Source: Clostridia bacterium (lineage in GTDB: Bacteria > Bacillota_A > Clostridia > Oscillospirales > CAG-382). Taken from it: a DNA stretch of 5,492 bases. Positions 5,421 through 5,492 of this stretch are shown piece by piece. The translations under genes were made by a program, and so were the position numbers. Where the stretch lies: positions 1 through 5,492 of the forward strand of contig JAGACN010000198.1 of the NCBI GenBank assembly GCA_017614095.1, read 5' to 3'. Within the stretch, counting starts at the first letter, position 1; the number at the start of each line of letters is the position of its first letter. Below the pieces are notes generated by a model. That model was not told the origin of the DNA, searched no databases, and saw only the letters and a list, made by a program, of their open reading frames with translations.

Positions 5421-5449
5421 TTGTTTTTCGTCCGGAAATGTGCTATGCT
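5421..5449 (+). promoter_or_regulatory. Sigma-A-type promoter of the divergent gene
   Basis: TTGTTT (5421-5426), a 17-nt spacer and TATGCT (5444-5449), preceded by TGC to give an extended -10. Transcription would start near 5456, about 25 nt before the ATG at 5481, with GGAGG (5469-5473) between them. The spacing fits a normal leader. Confidence 0.7.
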
Positions 5450-5480
5450 GGACCCGGAAAAAGAAGGCGGAGGTTTTCGT

Positions 5481-5492
5481 ATGGGCAATACA
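5481..5492 (+). CDS. Start of a divergent gene (four codons visible)
   Basis: ATG at 5481 follows GGAGG (5469-5473) with a 7-nt spacer and a well-formed extended -10 promoter. Only Met-Gly-Asn-Thr is visible before the window ends, so the product cannot be identified. The call rests on the promoter, ribosome-binding site and start in correct order. Confidence 0.6.

Noticed and set aside
5033..5488. Minus-strand open frame spanning the intergenic region into the NuoE-like gene
   Set aside because: It runs out of frame through the NuoE-like gene, covers both promoters and the leader, and its product looks like translated noncoding sequence.
1..5492. CRISPR arrays, tRNA/rRNA genes, insertion sequences
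   Set aside because: No direct-repeat arrays, tRNA-like cloverleaf sequences, transposase motifs or terminal inverted repeats were seen; coding density leaves little room for them.

Overview
The window most likely comes from an anaerobic, fermentative, H2-metabolising bacterium of the Bacillota (Clostridia-like). The grounds are an NAD-linked [FeFe]-hydrogenase operon of clostridial type, GC-rich genes with strong GGAGG ribosome-binding sites, an AT-rich promoter region and canonical sigma-A promoter elements. I cannot name a genus.

Nearly the whole window is one tightly packed minus-strand operon, read from about 5300 down to 1. In transcription order it contains: (1) a NuoE/HydC/HndA-type [2Fe-2S] subunit (5193-4717); (2) a DRTGG-like small protein (4683-4324); (3) an RsbW/RsbT-like GHKL ATPase (about 4331-3906); (4) a short [FeFe]-hydrogenase with the active-site signature of sensory enzymes (3894-2614); (5) a second DRTGG-like protein, paralogous to the first (2617-2291); (6) a PHP-domain metal-dependent phosphoesterase (2294-1551); (7) a second GHKL ATPase, of histidine-kinase type but without a phosphoacceptor domain (1547-981); (8) an HndB-type thioredoxin-like ferredoxin (938-570); (9) the start of the NuoF/HydB/HndC flavoprotein, which runs off the left edge (549-1). 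The catalytic HydA/HndD subunit is not in the window and is expected just beyond position 1.

Genes 1, 8 and 9 are structural subunits of an NAD(P)-linked, probably electron-bifurcating, [FeFe]-hydrogenase. Genes 2-7 form a six-gene cassette set inside that operon: a putative H2- or redox-sensing hydrogenase surrounded by two DRTGG proteins, two ATP-binding GHKL proteins and a phosphoesterase. Genes 3 through 7 are joined by overlaps or very short gaps, including two ATGA stop/start overlaps. I infer a signalling module that reports H2 or ferredoxin redox state and adjusts the hydrogenase. I recall similar gene orders from annotated clostridial genomes, but I know of no established signalling mechanism for the cassette, so it is the best candidate here for a poorly described system.

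The right end (5194-5480) is an AT-rich divergent intergenic region. It holds a good minus-strand promoter for the operon, a leader of about 110 nt with a strong GC hairpin, an inverted repeat over the -35 box, and a good plus-strand promoter and ribosome-binding site for a divergent gene of which only four codons are visible.
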